Assembly (NCBI RefSeq): GCF_014646275.1
Contig: NZ_BMND01000022.1
Span: forward strand, 62,001 to 126,000
Source: Streptomyces kronopolitis
GTDB taxonomy: Bacteria; Actinomycetota; Actinomycetes; Streptomycetales; Streptomycetaceae
Direction of reading: 5' to 3'
Length of the DNA stretch: 64,000 nucleotides
Part shown: in pieces, positions 50,987 through 58,784 of the stretch
How positions within the stretch are numbered: position 1 is the first letter of the stretch
How the letters are laid out: every line of letters begins with the position of its first letter
The notes under the pieces: generated by a model
Seen by the model: the letters and a program-made list of their open reading frames with translations, nothing else
The model's database searches: none
What the model was told of the DNA's origin: nothing
Program-made: the position numbers and the translations under genes

Positions 50987-51421
50987 TCAGGCGAGGCGGA
51001 CCACGGCGCGGGACATGCCCAGCACCTTCTGGCCCGCGCTCATCGCGGTGAGGTCGACCCGGACCGTGCGGTCGTCGTCGTCCAGCTTGGCCGCGACCTT
51101 GGCGCTGACCTCGATCAGCGCGCCGGTCTCGTCATTGGGGACGACCACGGGCTTGGTGAAGCGCACGCCGTACTCGGCGACCGCGCCGGGGTCGCCGGCC
51201 CAGTCGGTGACCACGCGGATCGCCTCGGCCATGGTGAACATCCCATGGGCGATGACGTCCGGCAGCCCGACCTCCTTGGCGAACTTCTCGTTCCAGTGGA
51301 TCGGGTTGAAGTCACCGGAGGCGCCCGCGTACCGCACGAGCGTGGCGCGGCTCACGGGGAAGGTCTGCGCCGGGAGTTCGGTGCCGACCTCGACCTCGTC
51401 GTAGGAAATCTTGGCGGTCAT
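50987..51421 (-). CDS. MaoC-family hydratase (HadB-like)
   Basis: This 144-residue hot-dog-fold protein has the hydratase 2 motif YAGASGDFNPIHWNEKFAKEVG (catalytic Asp and His) followed by GMFTMAEAIRV. In mycobacteria, HadAB is the (3R)-hydroxyacyl-ACP dehydratase of FAS-II, encoded next to rpmG and secE as here. Streptomyces does not make mycolic acids, so the substrate is uncertain. It starts two bases after the partner gene ends. Confidence 0.88.
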   Translation of the reverse strand: MTAKISYDEVEVGTELPAQTFPVSRATLVRYAGASGDFNPIHWNEKFAKEVGLPDVIAHGMFTMAEAIRVVTDWAGDPGAVAEYGVRFTKPVVVPNDETGALIEVSAKVAAKLDDDDRTVRVDLTAMSAGQKVLGMSRAVVRLA

Positions 51422-51422
51422 C

Positions 51423-51875
51423 TCAGGCCTCCCGGTCGGCGCGGGCCACCAGCTTGGTGAACGCGGTCACGACATGCTCGCCGGCCTCGTCGTGCACCTC
51501 ACCGCGGATGTCGATGATGTCGTTGCCCGCCATGGACTTGATGGCCTCGATGGTGGAGGTGACGCTCAGCCGGTCCCCGCTGCGCACCGGCCGGGTGTAG
51601 GCGAACTTCTGGTCGCCGTGCACCACCCGGCTGTAGTCCAGCCCGAGTTGCGGGTCCTCGATGACCTGTCCCGCGGCCTTGAAGGTGATCGCGAACACGA
51701 AGGTCGGCGGCGCGATCACGTCGCAGTACCCAAGTGCCTTGGCCGCTTCGGCGTCCGTGTAGGCGGGGTTGCTGTCACCGATGGCCTCGGCGAATTCGCG
51801 GATCTTTTCCCGGCCGACCTCGTACGGGTCGGTGGGCGGGTACGTGCGTCCCACAAATGACTGGTCGAGCGCCAT
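51423..51875 (-). CDS. MaoC N-terminal-type dehydratase (HadA-like)
   Basis: This 150-residue protein is the single hot-dog partner subunit: MALDQSFVGRTYPPTDPYEV ... IGDSNPAYTDAEAAKALG and VIAPPTFVFAITFKA. It lacks the catalytic DxxxxH pair of the partner and probably stabilises acyl-chain binding in a heterodimer, as HadA does in mycobacteria (family knowledge). It lies 84 bp after rpmG. Confidence 0.88.
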   Translation of the reverse strand: MALDQSFVGRTYPPTDPYEVGREKIREFAEAIGDSNPAYTDAEAAKALGYCDVIAPPTFVFAITFKAAGQVIEDPQLGLDYSRVVHGDQKFAYTRPVRSGDRLSVTSTIEAIKSMAGNDIIDIRGEVHDEAGEHVVTAFTKLVARADREA

Positions 51876-51959
51876 GGGCTCGCAACCTCCCTGTACTGAT
51901 GGTGATAACGCCGTGAGGCCGCCCCCACGAATGGGGACGGCCTCACGAACGAGCCTGTG

Positions 51960-52124
51960 TTATCGCGTCTCGCGGTGCGCGGTGTGCGAGTTGCAACGGG
52001 GGCAGTGCTTCTTCATCTCAAGACGGTCCGGGTCGTTACGCCGGTTCTTCTTGGTGATGTAGTTCCGCTCCTTGCACTCCACGCAGGCCAGCGTGATCTT
52101 CGGGCGGACGTCGGTGGCAGCCAC
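51960..52124 (-). CDS. rpmG: 50S ribosomal protein L33
   Basis: This 54-residue L33 starts at GTG 52124 (VAATDVRPKITLACVECKER) with GGAG 7 nt upstream. C14, C17, C41 and C44 form the zinc ribbon, so it is the C+ form. It heads rpmG-hadA-hadB-murB; tRNA-Met and tRNA-Thr precede it on the same strand. Confidence 0.96.
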   Translation of the reverse strand: MAATDVRPKITLACVECKERNYITKKNRRNDPDRLEMKKHCPRCNSHTAHRETR

Positions 52125-52213
52125 GTGAGTGCTCCTTGGACGGACGGGTGGTCGGATTAACGCATAAAAGAGTAGCCGATCGGAGGACCGACCCCACAAT
52201 CGGCTACTGTCAG

Positions 52214-52286
52214 TAGCGGTGACCGGACTTGAACCGGTGACACAGCGATTATGAGCCGCTTGCTCTACCGACTGAGCTACACCGCT
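52214..52286 (-). tRNA. tRNA-Met, elongator (CAT anticodon)
   Basis: This 73-nt tRNA has the acceptor pair AGCGGTG/CACCGCT, the D-arm AGCTCAGTCGGTAGAGC, the anticodon arm AGCGG CTCATAA TCGCT, the T-arm CCGG TTCAAGT CCGG and discriminator A. The first pair A-T and lack of the three G-C pairs above the anticodon show it is not initiator tRNA. Confidence 0.96.
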
Positions 52287-52332
52287 GCGATGCGAGGGGA
52301 TCCCGTCCGAAGACGGGAACCTCACACATCAG

Positions 52333-52405
52333 AGCCCCAATACGGAATCGAACCGTAGACCTTCTCCTTACCATGGAGACGCTCTGCCGACTGAGCTATT
52401 GGGGC
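52333..52405 (-). tRNA. tRNA-Thr (GGT anticodon)
   Basis: This 73-nt tRNA has the acceptor pair GCCCCAA/TTGGGGC, the D-arm AGCTCAGTCGGCAGAGC, the anticodon arm TCTCC ATGGTAA GGAGA with anticodon GGT, the T-arm TACGG TTCGATT CCGTA and discriminator T. It is 46 nt from tRNA-Met. Confidence 0.96.
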
Positions 52406-52587
52406 GAGCGATGAAGACATTACACGGCCCGCCGCCAAACGTGAAATCCGTATCCGGGCCGTGCCCCAAGTGCCCCGGGCACCACACCGGTACGACTATT
52501 TCGCGCCTGCGCACCGCTCTCCCGGCGGCGTCCTAGGCTCGGAAGAACGCTGCGTGATCTTGCACGCCGGTGCTTTCGAGGAGCGCG

Positions 52588-53850
52588 ATGTCCGACAGCA
52601 GTTCGCCGCAGCCCCAGCCGGGAAAGCCCGGCGGCGCCGGCCGGTACGCCAGGCCGGAGAGCGGTGCGCTGGTGCTGTGCGGTGCCCGGCTCGCCGACGG
52701 CCGGACGGTGGACGTGCGGCTCGGCGGCAGTCGCATCGAGGCCGTCGGGACGGCCGGCAGCCTCGCCCCGCAGGGGGCCCGCGTCGACCTCGCCGGCTAC
52801 CTCCTCCTCCCCGCCCCCGTCGAGCCCCACGCGCACTGCGACACCGCGCTGACGGCGGACTGCGACGGCCCCGCGTCCGGCTCCCCCGAGGACGTCCAGC
52901 GGCGGACCACCGAGGCCGCGCTGCTCCAGCTGGGGCACGGCGCCACCGCCTCGCGCAGCCACGTCAGGATCGGCGACGTCCAGGGCCTGCGCTCGCTGGA
53001 GGCGGTGCTGCAGGCCCGCAGGTCGCTGCGCGGACTGGCCGATCTGGCGGCGGTGGCGGTGCCGCGGGTGCTGACCGGAGCGGCCGGCGCGGACGGGCTG
53101 GCGATGCTGCGGGACGCGGTGAAGATGGGCGCCTCGGTCATCGGCGGCTGCCCCGACCTCGACCCCGATCCCGCCGGGTACGTCGAGACGGTCCTGGAGC
53201 TGGCGGGCGAGCACGGCTGCCCGGTGGACCTGCACACCGACGGCGACGATCCGGCGCGGCTGGCGCGGATCGCGGCGATGGCGGGCGGGCTGCGGCCGGG
53301 GGTGGCGCTCGGGCCGTGTGCGGGCATGGCGCGGATGCCGCGGAGCGTGGCGGCGCGGGTCGCCGAGCAGTTGGCGGCCGCCGGGGTCGCCGTCGTGTGC
53401 CTGCCGCAGGGCGACTGCACGGGTCTGGAGCGCTACGGCTCGCGGGTGTCGCGGCCGGCGCCGGTGCGGGTGCTGCGGGCGGCCGGGGTGCGGGTGGCGG
53501 CGGGCAGCGGGGCGCTGCGGGACGTGGCGAACCCGGTGGGGCGGGGCGATCCCCTGGAGGCCGCGTATCTCCTGGCGTCCCTGGGCGAGGCCACGCCCGA
53601 GGCGGCCTACGAGACGGTGAGTTCGGCGGCGCGGGCGACGATGGGCCTGCCGGAGGTGCGGGTCGAGGCGGGCTTCCCCGCGGAGCTGCTGGCGGTGCGC
53701 GGGGAGCGGATCGCCGGGGTGCTCTCGCTGGCGTACAGCCGGATCGTGATCCACCGCGGGCGGGTGGTCGCCCGCACCAGCGCGGTGCGGGAGTACTGCG
53801 ACTCGGCGGCGGAGGTGGCGCTGGAGCTGCCGCGGCAGTCGCAGCGCTGA
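52588..53850 (+). CDS. Cytosine deaminase-like amidohydrolase with degenerate active site
   Basis: This 420-residue protein follows the amidohydrolase layout: a short N-terminal beta-sandwich part (VLCGARLADGRTVDVRLGG), then PAPVEPHAHCDTAL (residues 79-89) with the first metal His pair, and PVDLHTDGDDPA where CodA-type enzymes have HCDE. By eye, the catalytic Glu is Gly here. The following His motif is replaced by LGPCAGMARMP, and the Asp of the last strand by GSGALRDVANPVG. It may therefore be non-catalytic or have changed function. GAGGAG lies 4 nt before ATG 52588. It is followed by an epimerase-like gene. Confidence 0.8.
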   Translation: MSDSSSPQPQPGKPGGAGRYARPESGALVLCGARLADGRTVDVRLGGSRIEAVGTAGSLAPQGARVDLAGYLLLPAPVEPHAHCDTALTADCDGPASGSPEDVQRRTTEAALLQLGHGATASRSHVRIGDVQGLRSLEAVLQARRSLRGLADLAAVAVPRVLTGAAGADGLAMLRDAVKMGASVIGGCPDLDPDPAGYVETVLELAGEHGCPVDLHTDGDDPARLARIAAMAGGLRPGVALGPCAGMARMPRSVAARVAEQLAAAGVAVVCLPQGDCTGLERYGSRVSRPAPVRVLRAAGVRVAAGSGALRDVANPVGRGDPLEAAYLLASLGEATPEAAYETVSSAARATMGLPEVRVEAGFPAELLAVRGERIAGVLSLAYSRIVIHRGRVVARTSAVREYCDSAAEVALELPRQSQR

Positions 53851-53939
53851 GCCGGGCGCTGCGCCGCGGGGGCGGGAAGGCGGCGGCCGCCCGGCCGGTC
53901 CCGCACCGCGCGGCGGCCGTTCGGCGTACGGTCGGGATC

Positions 53940-54602
53940 ATGCGCATTGTCATCGCAGGTGGACATGGTCAGATCGCGCTGCGGCTGGAGCGGTTGCTCG
54001 CCAAGCGCGGGGACGAGGTCGCGGGCATCATCCGCCGGCCGGAACAGGCCGGCGACCTGCTGGCCGCGGGAGCCGAACCGGTGGTCTGCGACCTGGAGTC
54101 GGCGTCGGTGGAGGATGTCGCCCGGCACATGGAGGGGGTCGACGCGGCCGTCTTCGCGGCGGGCGCGGGCCCGGGCAGCGGCGTCGGGCGCAAGGACACC
54201 GTGGACCGGGGCGCCGCGGCGCTCTTCGCGGACGCGGCCGAGGCGGCGGGCGTACGGCGCTTCCTGGTCGTCTCCTCGATGGGCGCGGACCGCGAGCCGC
54301 CGGAGGGCACCGATCCGGTCTTCGCGGCGTATCTGCGGGCGAAGGGCGCCGCGGACGCGGACGTACGGGCCCGCGCCGGGCTGGACTGGACGATCCTGCG
54401 GCCCGGCCGGCTGACGGACGCCCCCGGGACGGACCGGGTGCGGCTCGCCGAGTCGACCGGCCGCGACGAGGTGTCCCGGGACGACGTAGCCGCCGTCCTG
54501 GCGGCCCTGCTCGACGAACCGGGCACGGTCGGGCGGACGCTGGAGCTGATCGGCGGCGAGGTCCCCGTGACGGACGCGGTGCGGGCGGCGGCCGGGGGCT
54601 GA
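53940..54602 (+). CDS. NAD(P)-binding epimerase-like protein (atypical SDR)
   Basis: This 220-residue Rossmann protein begins MRIVIAGGHGQIALRLERLL with the GxxGxxA-type dinucleotide motif. DLESASVEDVARHMEGVDAAVFAAGA follows, then VSSMGADREPPEG and the C-terminal LDWTILRPGRLTDAPGTDRV. This pattern fits the NAD(P)H-binding SDR-like (NmrA/UCP/YwnB-type) group, which often lacks the catalytic Tyr-Lys pair; no YxxxK is evident. The substrate is unknown. It lies about 90 bp after the amidohydrolase gene, possibly co-transcribed. Confidence 0.85.
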   Translation: MRIVIAGGHGQIALRLERLLAKRGDEVAGIIRRPEQAGDLLAAGAEPVVCDLESASVEDVARHMEGVDAAVFAAGAGPGSGVGRKDTVDRGAAALFADAAEAAGVRRFLVVSSMGADREPPEGTDPVFAAYLRAKGAADADVRARAGLDWTILRPGRLTDAPGTDRVRLAESTGRDEVSRDDVAAVLAALLDEPGTVGRTLELIGGEVPVTDAVRAAAGG

Positions 54603-54740
54603 GGAGCGGCGCCCGCCGGGTAACGGCCACCGCGCGGCGGGCCGGGAGGACTCCCCGCGTCCGCCGTGCGGGGATGCCGTGCGGCGGCGGGGTGTTACCG
54701 GTCGAGGAGTTCGACGCCCGGCGCGGTCGACGCACAGCGC

Positions 54741-54782
54741 AAAGGGCCCCTGGCTTGTGCGGACACAAGCCAGGGGCCCTTT
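54741..54782. terminator. Perfect 19-bp inverted repeat, probable bidirectional terminator
   Basis: Arms 54741-54759 and 54764-54782 pair perfectly around loop CGGA. The arms begin AAAGGG and end CCCTTT, so either strand has T residues at the stem end. It is 11 bp from the tRNA-Tyr remnant and would terminate the ancestral tRNA transcript. Confidence 0.7.
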
Positions 54783-54793
54783 GTACTTCCCTG

Positions 54794-54838
54794 TGGCGGC
54801 GCCAGGATTCGAACCTGGGAAGGCTGAGCCACACCGCC
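54794..54838 (-). pseudogene. tRNA-Tyr remnant (3' part, internally deleted or att scar)
   Basis: On the minus strand, GGCTCAGCCTTCCCAGG, TTCGAAT and CCTGGCGCCGCCA reproduce the variable-arm base, T-arm, 3' acceptor strand and discriminator of Streptomyces tRNA-Tyr as I recall it. Directly before it lies GGCGGTG, which pairs as a 7-bp acceptor stem with CGCCGCC, so the 45-nt piece looks like a tRNA whose D-arm, anticodon arm and part of the variable arm are missing. No GTA anticodon is present nearby. In S. coelicolor the tRNA-Tyr beside yajQ is the SLP1 attachment site. Confidence 0.7.
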
Positions 54839-55027
54839 TGGGTTTGCTGCCGGGAGATCTCCGCCGGGGCGGTGCTCCGTGGCAACGACGTAAACCATAC
54901 CCGATGACCGGGGGTGGTCCGCCACTCGATTCGGGAGCGCTGGATCTTGGTCGGGTGGCTAGGCTTGGCAGGCGGTCCGGGTCGGGCCGCAGCCCTGACG
55001 GATCTACGTACGAGGAGCCAACTCAAC

Positions 55028-55516
55028 ATGGCCGACTCCAGTTTCGACATCGTCTCGAAGGTAGAGCGGCAGGAGGTCGACAACGCGCTCAACCAGGCCG
55101 CCAAGGAGATCTCGCAGCGCTACGACTTCAAGGGCGTGGGCGCGTCGATCGAGTGGTCGGGCGAGAAGATCGAGATGCGGGCCAACGCCGAGGAGCGGGT
55201 GAAGGCCGTACTCGACATCTTCCAGTCCAAGCTGGTCAAGCGCGGGATCTCGCTGAAGGCGCTGGACGCCGGGGAGCCGCAGGCCTCGGGCAAGGAGTAC
55301 AAGATCTTCGCCTCGATCGAGGAGGGGATCTCGCAGGACAACGCGAAGAAGGTCGCCAAGATCATCCGCGATGAGGGCCCGAAGGGCGTCAAGGCGCAGG
55401 TGCAGGGCGACGAACTGCGGGTCAGCTCGAAGAGCCGGGACGACCTGCAGGCGGTGCAGCAGCTGCTCAAGGGCAAGGACCTGGACTTCGCCCTGCAGTT
55501 CGTGAACTACCGCTAG
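55028..55516 (+). CDS. YajQ-family nucleotide-binding protein
   Basis: This 162-residue protein (MADSSFDIVSKVERQEVDNAL; SQRYDFKGVGASIEW; ends LDFALQFVNYR) matches the YajQ/UPF0234 family over its full length. It has two ferredoxin-like subdomains. Members bind nucleotides, and some bind cyclic-di-GMP (family knowledge); the role in Streptomyces is not known to me. GGAG lies upstream of ATG 55028; the in-frame extension before it is not supported. Confidence 0.92.
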   Translation: MADSSFDIVSKVERQEVDNALNQAAKEISQRYDFKGVGASIEWSGEKIEMRANAEERVKAVLDIFQSKLVKRGISLKALDAGEPQASGKEYKIFASIEEGISQDNAKKVAKIIRDEGPKGVKAQVQGDELRVSSKSRDDLQAVQQLLKGKDLDFALQFVNYR

Positions 55517-55552
55517 GGGCCCGGCCTCCGGGTGCCACCGAGAGCCACAGGA

Positions 55553-55582
55553 TGGGGCGGCGCGCTTCGGCGTGCCGCCCCA
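55553..55582. terminator. UUCG-capped terminator between yajQ and yccF-like genes
   Basis: A 13-bp stem (55553-55565 with 55570-55582, one G-T pair) is capped by TTCG closed by C-G, an extra-stable tetraloop. It lies between convergent genes and probably stops both. Confidence 0.7.
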
Positions 55583-55624
55583 CCTGTGTGCCGGGGCCCG
55601 TGTGCCGGGACCCCGCGGGCGCGG

Positions 55625-56017
55625 TCAGCGCGGCGCGAAGGGCTCGTCCGTCAGGACGATGTCGCGGCCCAGCGGCATGAGGGAGATCGGGATCATCTTG
55701 AAGTTCGCGATGCCGAACGGGATGCCGATGATCGTCACGCACAGGGCGATACCGGTGACGATGTGTCCCAGGGCCAGCCACCAGCCCGCGAAGATGATCC
55801 AGATGACATTGCCGATCGCCGAGCCGACGCCGGAGTCGTGGCGCTGGACGGTCGTCCGGCCGAAGGGCCACAGGGCGTAGCCGGCGATCCGGAAGGACGC
55901 GATGCCGAACGGGATGGTGATGATCAGGATGCAGCAGACGATGCCCGCGACGACATAGCCGATCGCCAGCCAGAAGCCGCTGAGGACCAGCCAGAGGACG
56001 TTGAGGATGAGCTTCAT
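55625..56017 (-). CDS. YccF domain-containing membrane protein
   Basis: This 130-residue protein has two tandem YccF units (MKLILNVLWLVLSGFWLAIGY ... TIPFGIASFRIAGYALWPFGR, then IGNVIWIIFAGWWLALGHI ... GIPFGIANFKMIPISLMPLGR), each with two hydrophobic segments. The repeated TIPFGIA/GIPFGIA motifs define the family. The function is unknown. It is likely an inner-membrane protein. Confidence 0.9.
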   Translation of the reverse strand: MKLILNVLWLVLSGFWLAIGYVVAGIVCCILIITIPFGIASFRIAGYALWPFGRTTVQRHDSGVGSAIGNVIWIIFAGWWLALGHIVTGIALCVTIIGIPFGIANFKMIPISLMPLGRDIVLTDEPFAPR

Positions 56018-56149
56018 GATCAGCAGCCTTCCGAGGGCACGGTGGAGAGTGTGTCTGCCGTGCTAGACGCGCTGAGCCGGGTGAATCGTTGCATTCATCA
56101 TGCGACGGCTCGGGGGTGACGGCCACCGCGCCCTGCGCCGGCCGGGCCC

Positions 56150-57013
56150 TCAGAGCTGCGGGCCCGCCTGCTGTTCGAGGCGGGCGATGCGCTCGCGCAT
56201 CGGGGGGTGCGTGGAGAACAGCCGGGACAGACCCTCGCCCGCACGGAACGGGTTGGCGATCATCATGTGGCCGGCGGTCTCCAGGCGGGGTTCGGGCGGC
56301 AGCGGCAGCTGCTGGGTGCCGGCCTCCAGCTTGCGCAGGGCGGAGGCCAGGGCCAGCGGGTCGCCGGTGAGCCGGGCGCCCGAGGCGTCGGCCTCGTACT
56401 CGCGGGAGCGGCTGACGGCGAGCTGGATGAGGGAGGCCGCGACCGGGCCGAGGATCATGATCAGCAGCATGCCGACGAGGCCGGGGCCCTCGTCGTCGTC
56501 GGAGCGGCCCAGCGGGATCAGCCAGGCGAAGTTGACGAGGAACATCACGACCGAGGCCAGTGCGCCCGCGACGGAGGAGATGAGGATGTCGCGGTTGTAG
56601 ACATGGCTCAGCTCATGGCCGATGACGCCGCGCAGCTCGCGCTCGTCGAGGAGCTGGAGGATGCCGTCGGTGCAGCAGACCGCGGCGTTGCGGGGGTTGC
56701 GGCCGGTGGCGAAGGCGTTGGGCGCCTGGGTCGGGGAGAGGTACAGGCGCGGCATCGGCTGGCGGGCGGTGGTGGAGAGCTCGCGGACCATGCGGTACAG
56801 CTGCGGGGCCTCGAACTCGCTGACGGGGCGGGCGCGCATGGCCCGCAGCGCCAGCTTGTCGCTGTTCCAGTACGCGTAGGCGTTGGTGCCCAGGGCGACG
56901 AGAACGGCGACGATCAGCCCCGTACGGCCGAAGAAGCCACCGATGACGATCAGGAGGGCGGACAGCCCTCCGAGGAGTACGGCGGTCCTGAGCCCGTTGT
57001 GCCGGCGGTGCAC
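56150..57013 (-). CDS. htpX: Zinc metalloprotease HtpX (M48B)
   Basis: This 287-residue membrane protease has two N-terminal membrane helices (about 10-47), HELSH at 133-137 (zinc ligands and catalytic Glu), two further hydrophobic segments (about 148-165 and 185-200), and SREYEADASGARLTG carrying the third zinc ligand. HtpX degrades misfolded membrane proteins. The start used gives the normal N-terminus MHRRHNGLRT. The 238-bp gap to nuoN has no visible gene. Confidence 0.95.
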   Translation of the reverse strand: MHRRHNGLRTAVLLGGLSALLIVIGGFFGRTGLIVAVLVALGTNAYAYWNSDKLALRAMRARPVSEFEAPQLYRMVRELSTTARQPMPRLYLSPTQAPNAFATGRNPRNAAVCCTDGILQLLDERELRGVIGHELSHVYNRDILISSVAGALASVVMFLVNFAWLIPLGRSDDDEGPGLVGMLLIMILGPVAASLIQLAVSRSREYEADASGARLTGDPLALASALRKLEAGTQQLPLPPEPRLETAGHMMIANPFRAGEGLSRLFSTHPPMRERIARLEQQAGPQL

Positions 57014-57251
57014 GGTGCGCCCTCCAAGCGGTCCGGCAGGGGAACCCTGTGCTGCGTTGCTCCACGCTCCGGTGGATCCTTACTCACTGGTCAACGCGGG
57101 ATGAACGGGCCTGGTTCCCCGGTGTGCGCACGGCGGGCCGGGGCGGGCGCCCGGACGCGCCCCGTGGGGCGGGGCCCCGTGGGCGCGGGCGGGCGGCCGT
57201 GCGGGCGTCAGGAGGGGCGGGAGCGCGGGGTGCGGCGGGCCGGCCGTCGGC

Positions 57252-58784
57252 TCAGAGCAGCGCGCCGGAGGCGAAGCGCAGCACGAGCTGCGGGGCGCCG
57301 GAGAGGGCGATGCCGAGGACGGCGGCGAGCGCGATGGCGGTGGCGAGCGGGGCCGGGACCGCGGCGCGGTGCGGGGCCTGCGCGGACCCCTCTTCCGGCG
57401 CGCTCTCCTCGGCTCCCCGGAAGAGGACCGTGGTCCACTGCAAGTAGTAGTAGAGCGCGATCACGACGTTGACCGCCATGACGACCGCGAGCCAGGCCAG
57501 GCCCGCGTCGACGGCCGCGGAGAAGACCGTGACCTTGGCGAACAGGCCGATGATGCCCGGCGGCAGGCCGGCCAGGCACAGCAGGAAGAAGCCGAGGGCG
57601 AGCGCCACCAGGGGCCGCCGGTGGTACAGGCCCCGGTAGTCGGTGATCCGGTTGGCGGGGCGGGTGCGGGCCACCACGGCGGCGACCGCGAAGGCGCCGA
57701 GGTTCACGGCCGCGTACATCAGGGCGTAGGCGACGGTGGAGCCGATGGCGTGCGCCGGGTCGTGGACGTAGCCGGCCGCCGCGATCGGGACCAGGAGGTA
57801 GCCGGCCTGGCCGACCGAGGACCAGGCGAGCAGCCGGACAGCACTGTGGGCGCGCCGGGGGTCCTGGCGCAGGGCCGCGACATTGCCGACGGTCATGGTC
57901 AGCGCGGCGAGGACGGCCAGCGCCGGGCCCCAGACGCCGGAGTAGGAGGGGAAGCCCTCGACCGTGACGAGGATCAGGCCGGAGAAGCCGACGGCCTTGC
58001 CCACCACGGAGAGGTAGCCGGCGATCGGGAGCGGGGCGCCGACGTAGGTGTCCGGCACCCAGAAGTGGAAGGGGGCGGCGGCGGTCTTGAAGGCGAAGCC
58101 GACCAGGGTGAGGGCGACGCCGGCGCTCGCCAGGGTGGCCAGCCGCGGGTCGGGCAGGGCGGTGAGGGCGTGCGCCACCCGGGAGAGGTGCAGGCTGCCG
58201 GTGGCCGCGTACAGGAAGCTGACGCCGAGCAGCATCACGGCGGTGGCGGCCACCGAGGACAGGAAGAACTTGAGCGCGGCCTCGGAGGAGAGGCGGTCCC
58301 CGCGGCGCAGGCCGACCAGCGCGAAGGCGGGCAGCGAGGCGACCTCCAGAGCGATGACGAGGGTGGCCAGGTCCCGGGAGGCGGGCAGCAGGGCGGCGCC
58401 GGCCGCCGAGGACAGCAGGAGGAACCAGTACTCGCCCGCGGGCAGCTCCCCGTCCTTGACGGACTCCAGGGACAGCAGCGCGGTCAGCAGCGCCCCGGCG
58501 AGCACCAGGAACTGGATGACCAGGGTGAACGAGTCGGCCACATAGCTGCAGACCGCGGGGTGGCCGGGCAGGCAGAAGGTGCGGCTCCGGCCGCCCAGGA
58601 GCGGCAGCAGTGAGAGCGCGGCGAGCACCAGACCCGCCGTCGCGAGCAGGCCCAGCAGCGGCTTGCGGGCCGCGGGGAGGAAGAGGTCGGCGACCAGCAC
58701 CACGAGGGCGAAGACCGCGGTGAGGGTGGGCGGCGCGAGGGCGATCCAGTCGACGGACTGGACCAGCGTGGGGACCGAGCTCAT
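57252..58784 (-). CDS. nuoN: NADH-quinone oxidoreductase subunit N
   Basis: The 510-residue antiporter-like subunit has about 14 membrane helices, with LAGALLTALLSLESVKDGEL and TLVGFAFKTAAAPFHFWVPDTY, where the conserved Lys and Pro of the proton channel lie. GLPPGIIGLFAKVTVFSAAV follows. ATG 58784 overlaps the nuoM stop (TGATG). It is the last gene of the operon. Confidence 0.95.
   Translation of the reverse strand: MSSVPTLVQSVDWIALAPPTLTAVFALVVLVADLFLPAARKPLLGLLATAGLVLAALSLLPLLGGRSRTFCLPGHPAVCSYVADSFTLVIQFLVLAGALLTALLSLESVKDGELPAGEYWFLLLSSAAGAALLPASRDLATLVIALEVASLPAFALVGLRRGDRLSSEAALKFFLSSVAATAVMLLGVSFLYAATGSLHLSRVAHALTALPDPRLATLASAGVALTLVGFAFKTAAAPFHFWVPDTYVGAPLPIAGYLSVVGKAVGFSGLILVTVEGFPSYSGVWGPALAVLAALTMTVGNVAALRQDPRRAHSAVRLLAWSSVGQAGYLLVPIAAAGYVHDPAHAIGSTVAYALMYAAVNLGAFAVAAVVARTRPANRITDYRGLYHRRPLVALALGFFLLCLAGLPPGIIGLFAKVTVFSAAVDAGLAWLAVVMAVNVVIALYYYLQWTTVLFRGAEESAPEEGSAQAPHRAAVPAPLATAIALAAVLGIALSGAPQLVLRFASGALL

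Larger units (their letters stand above)
54603..55027. other. Gene-free interval with palindrome and tRNA-Tyr remnant
   Basis: The 425 bp contain a 19-bp perfect inverted repeat (54741-54782), a truncated tRNA-Tyr (54794-54838) and the upstream region of yajQ. The segment 54839-54960 holds no recognisable gene or tRNA 5' half. Confidence 0.65.

Noticed and set aside
52461..54602. 713-codon plus-strand frame spanning the amidohydrolase region
   Set aside because: Only the last 220 codons (from ATG 53940) have protein-like sequence; the rest is a shadow of the amidohydrolase gene in another frame.
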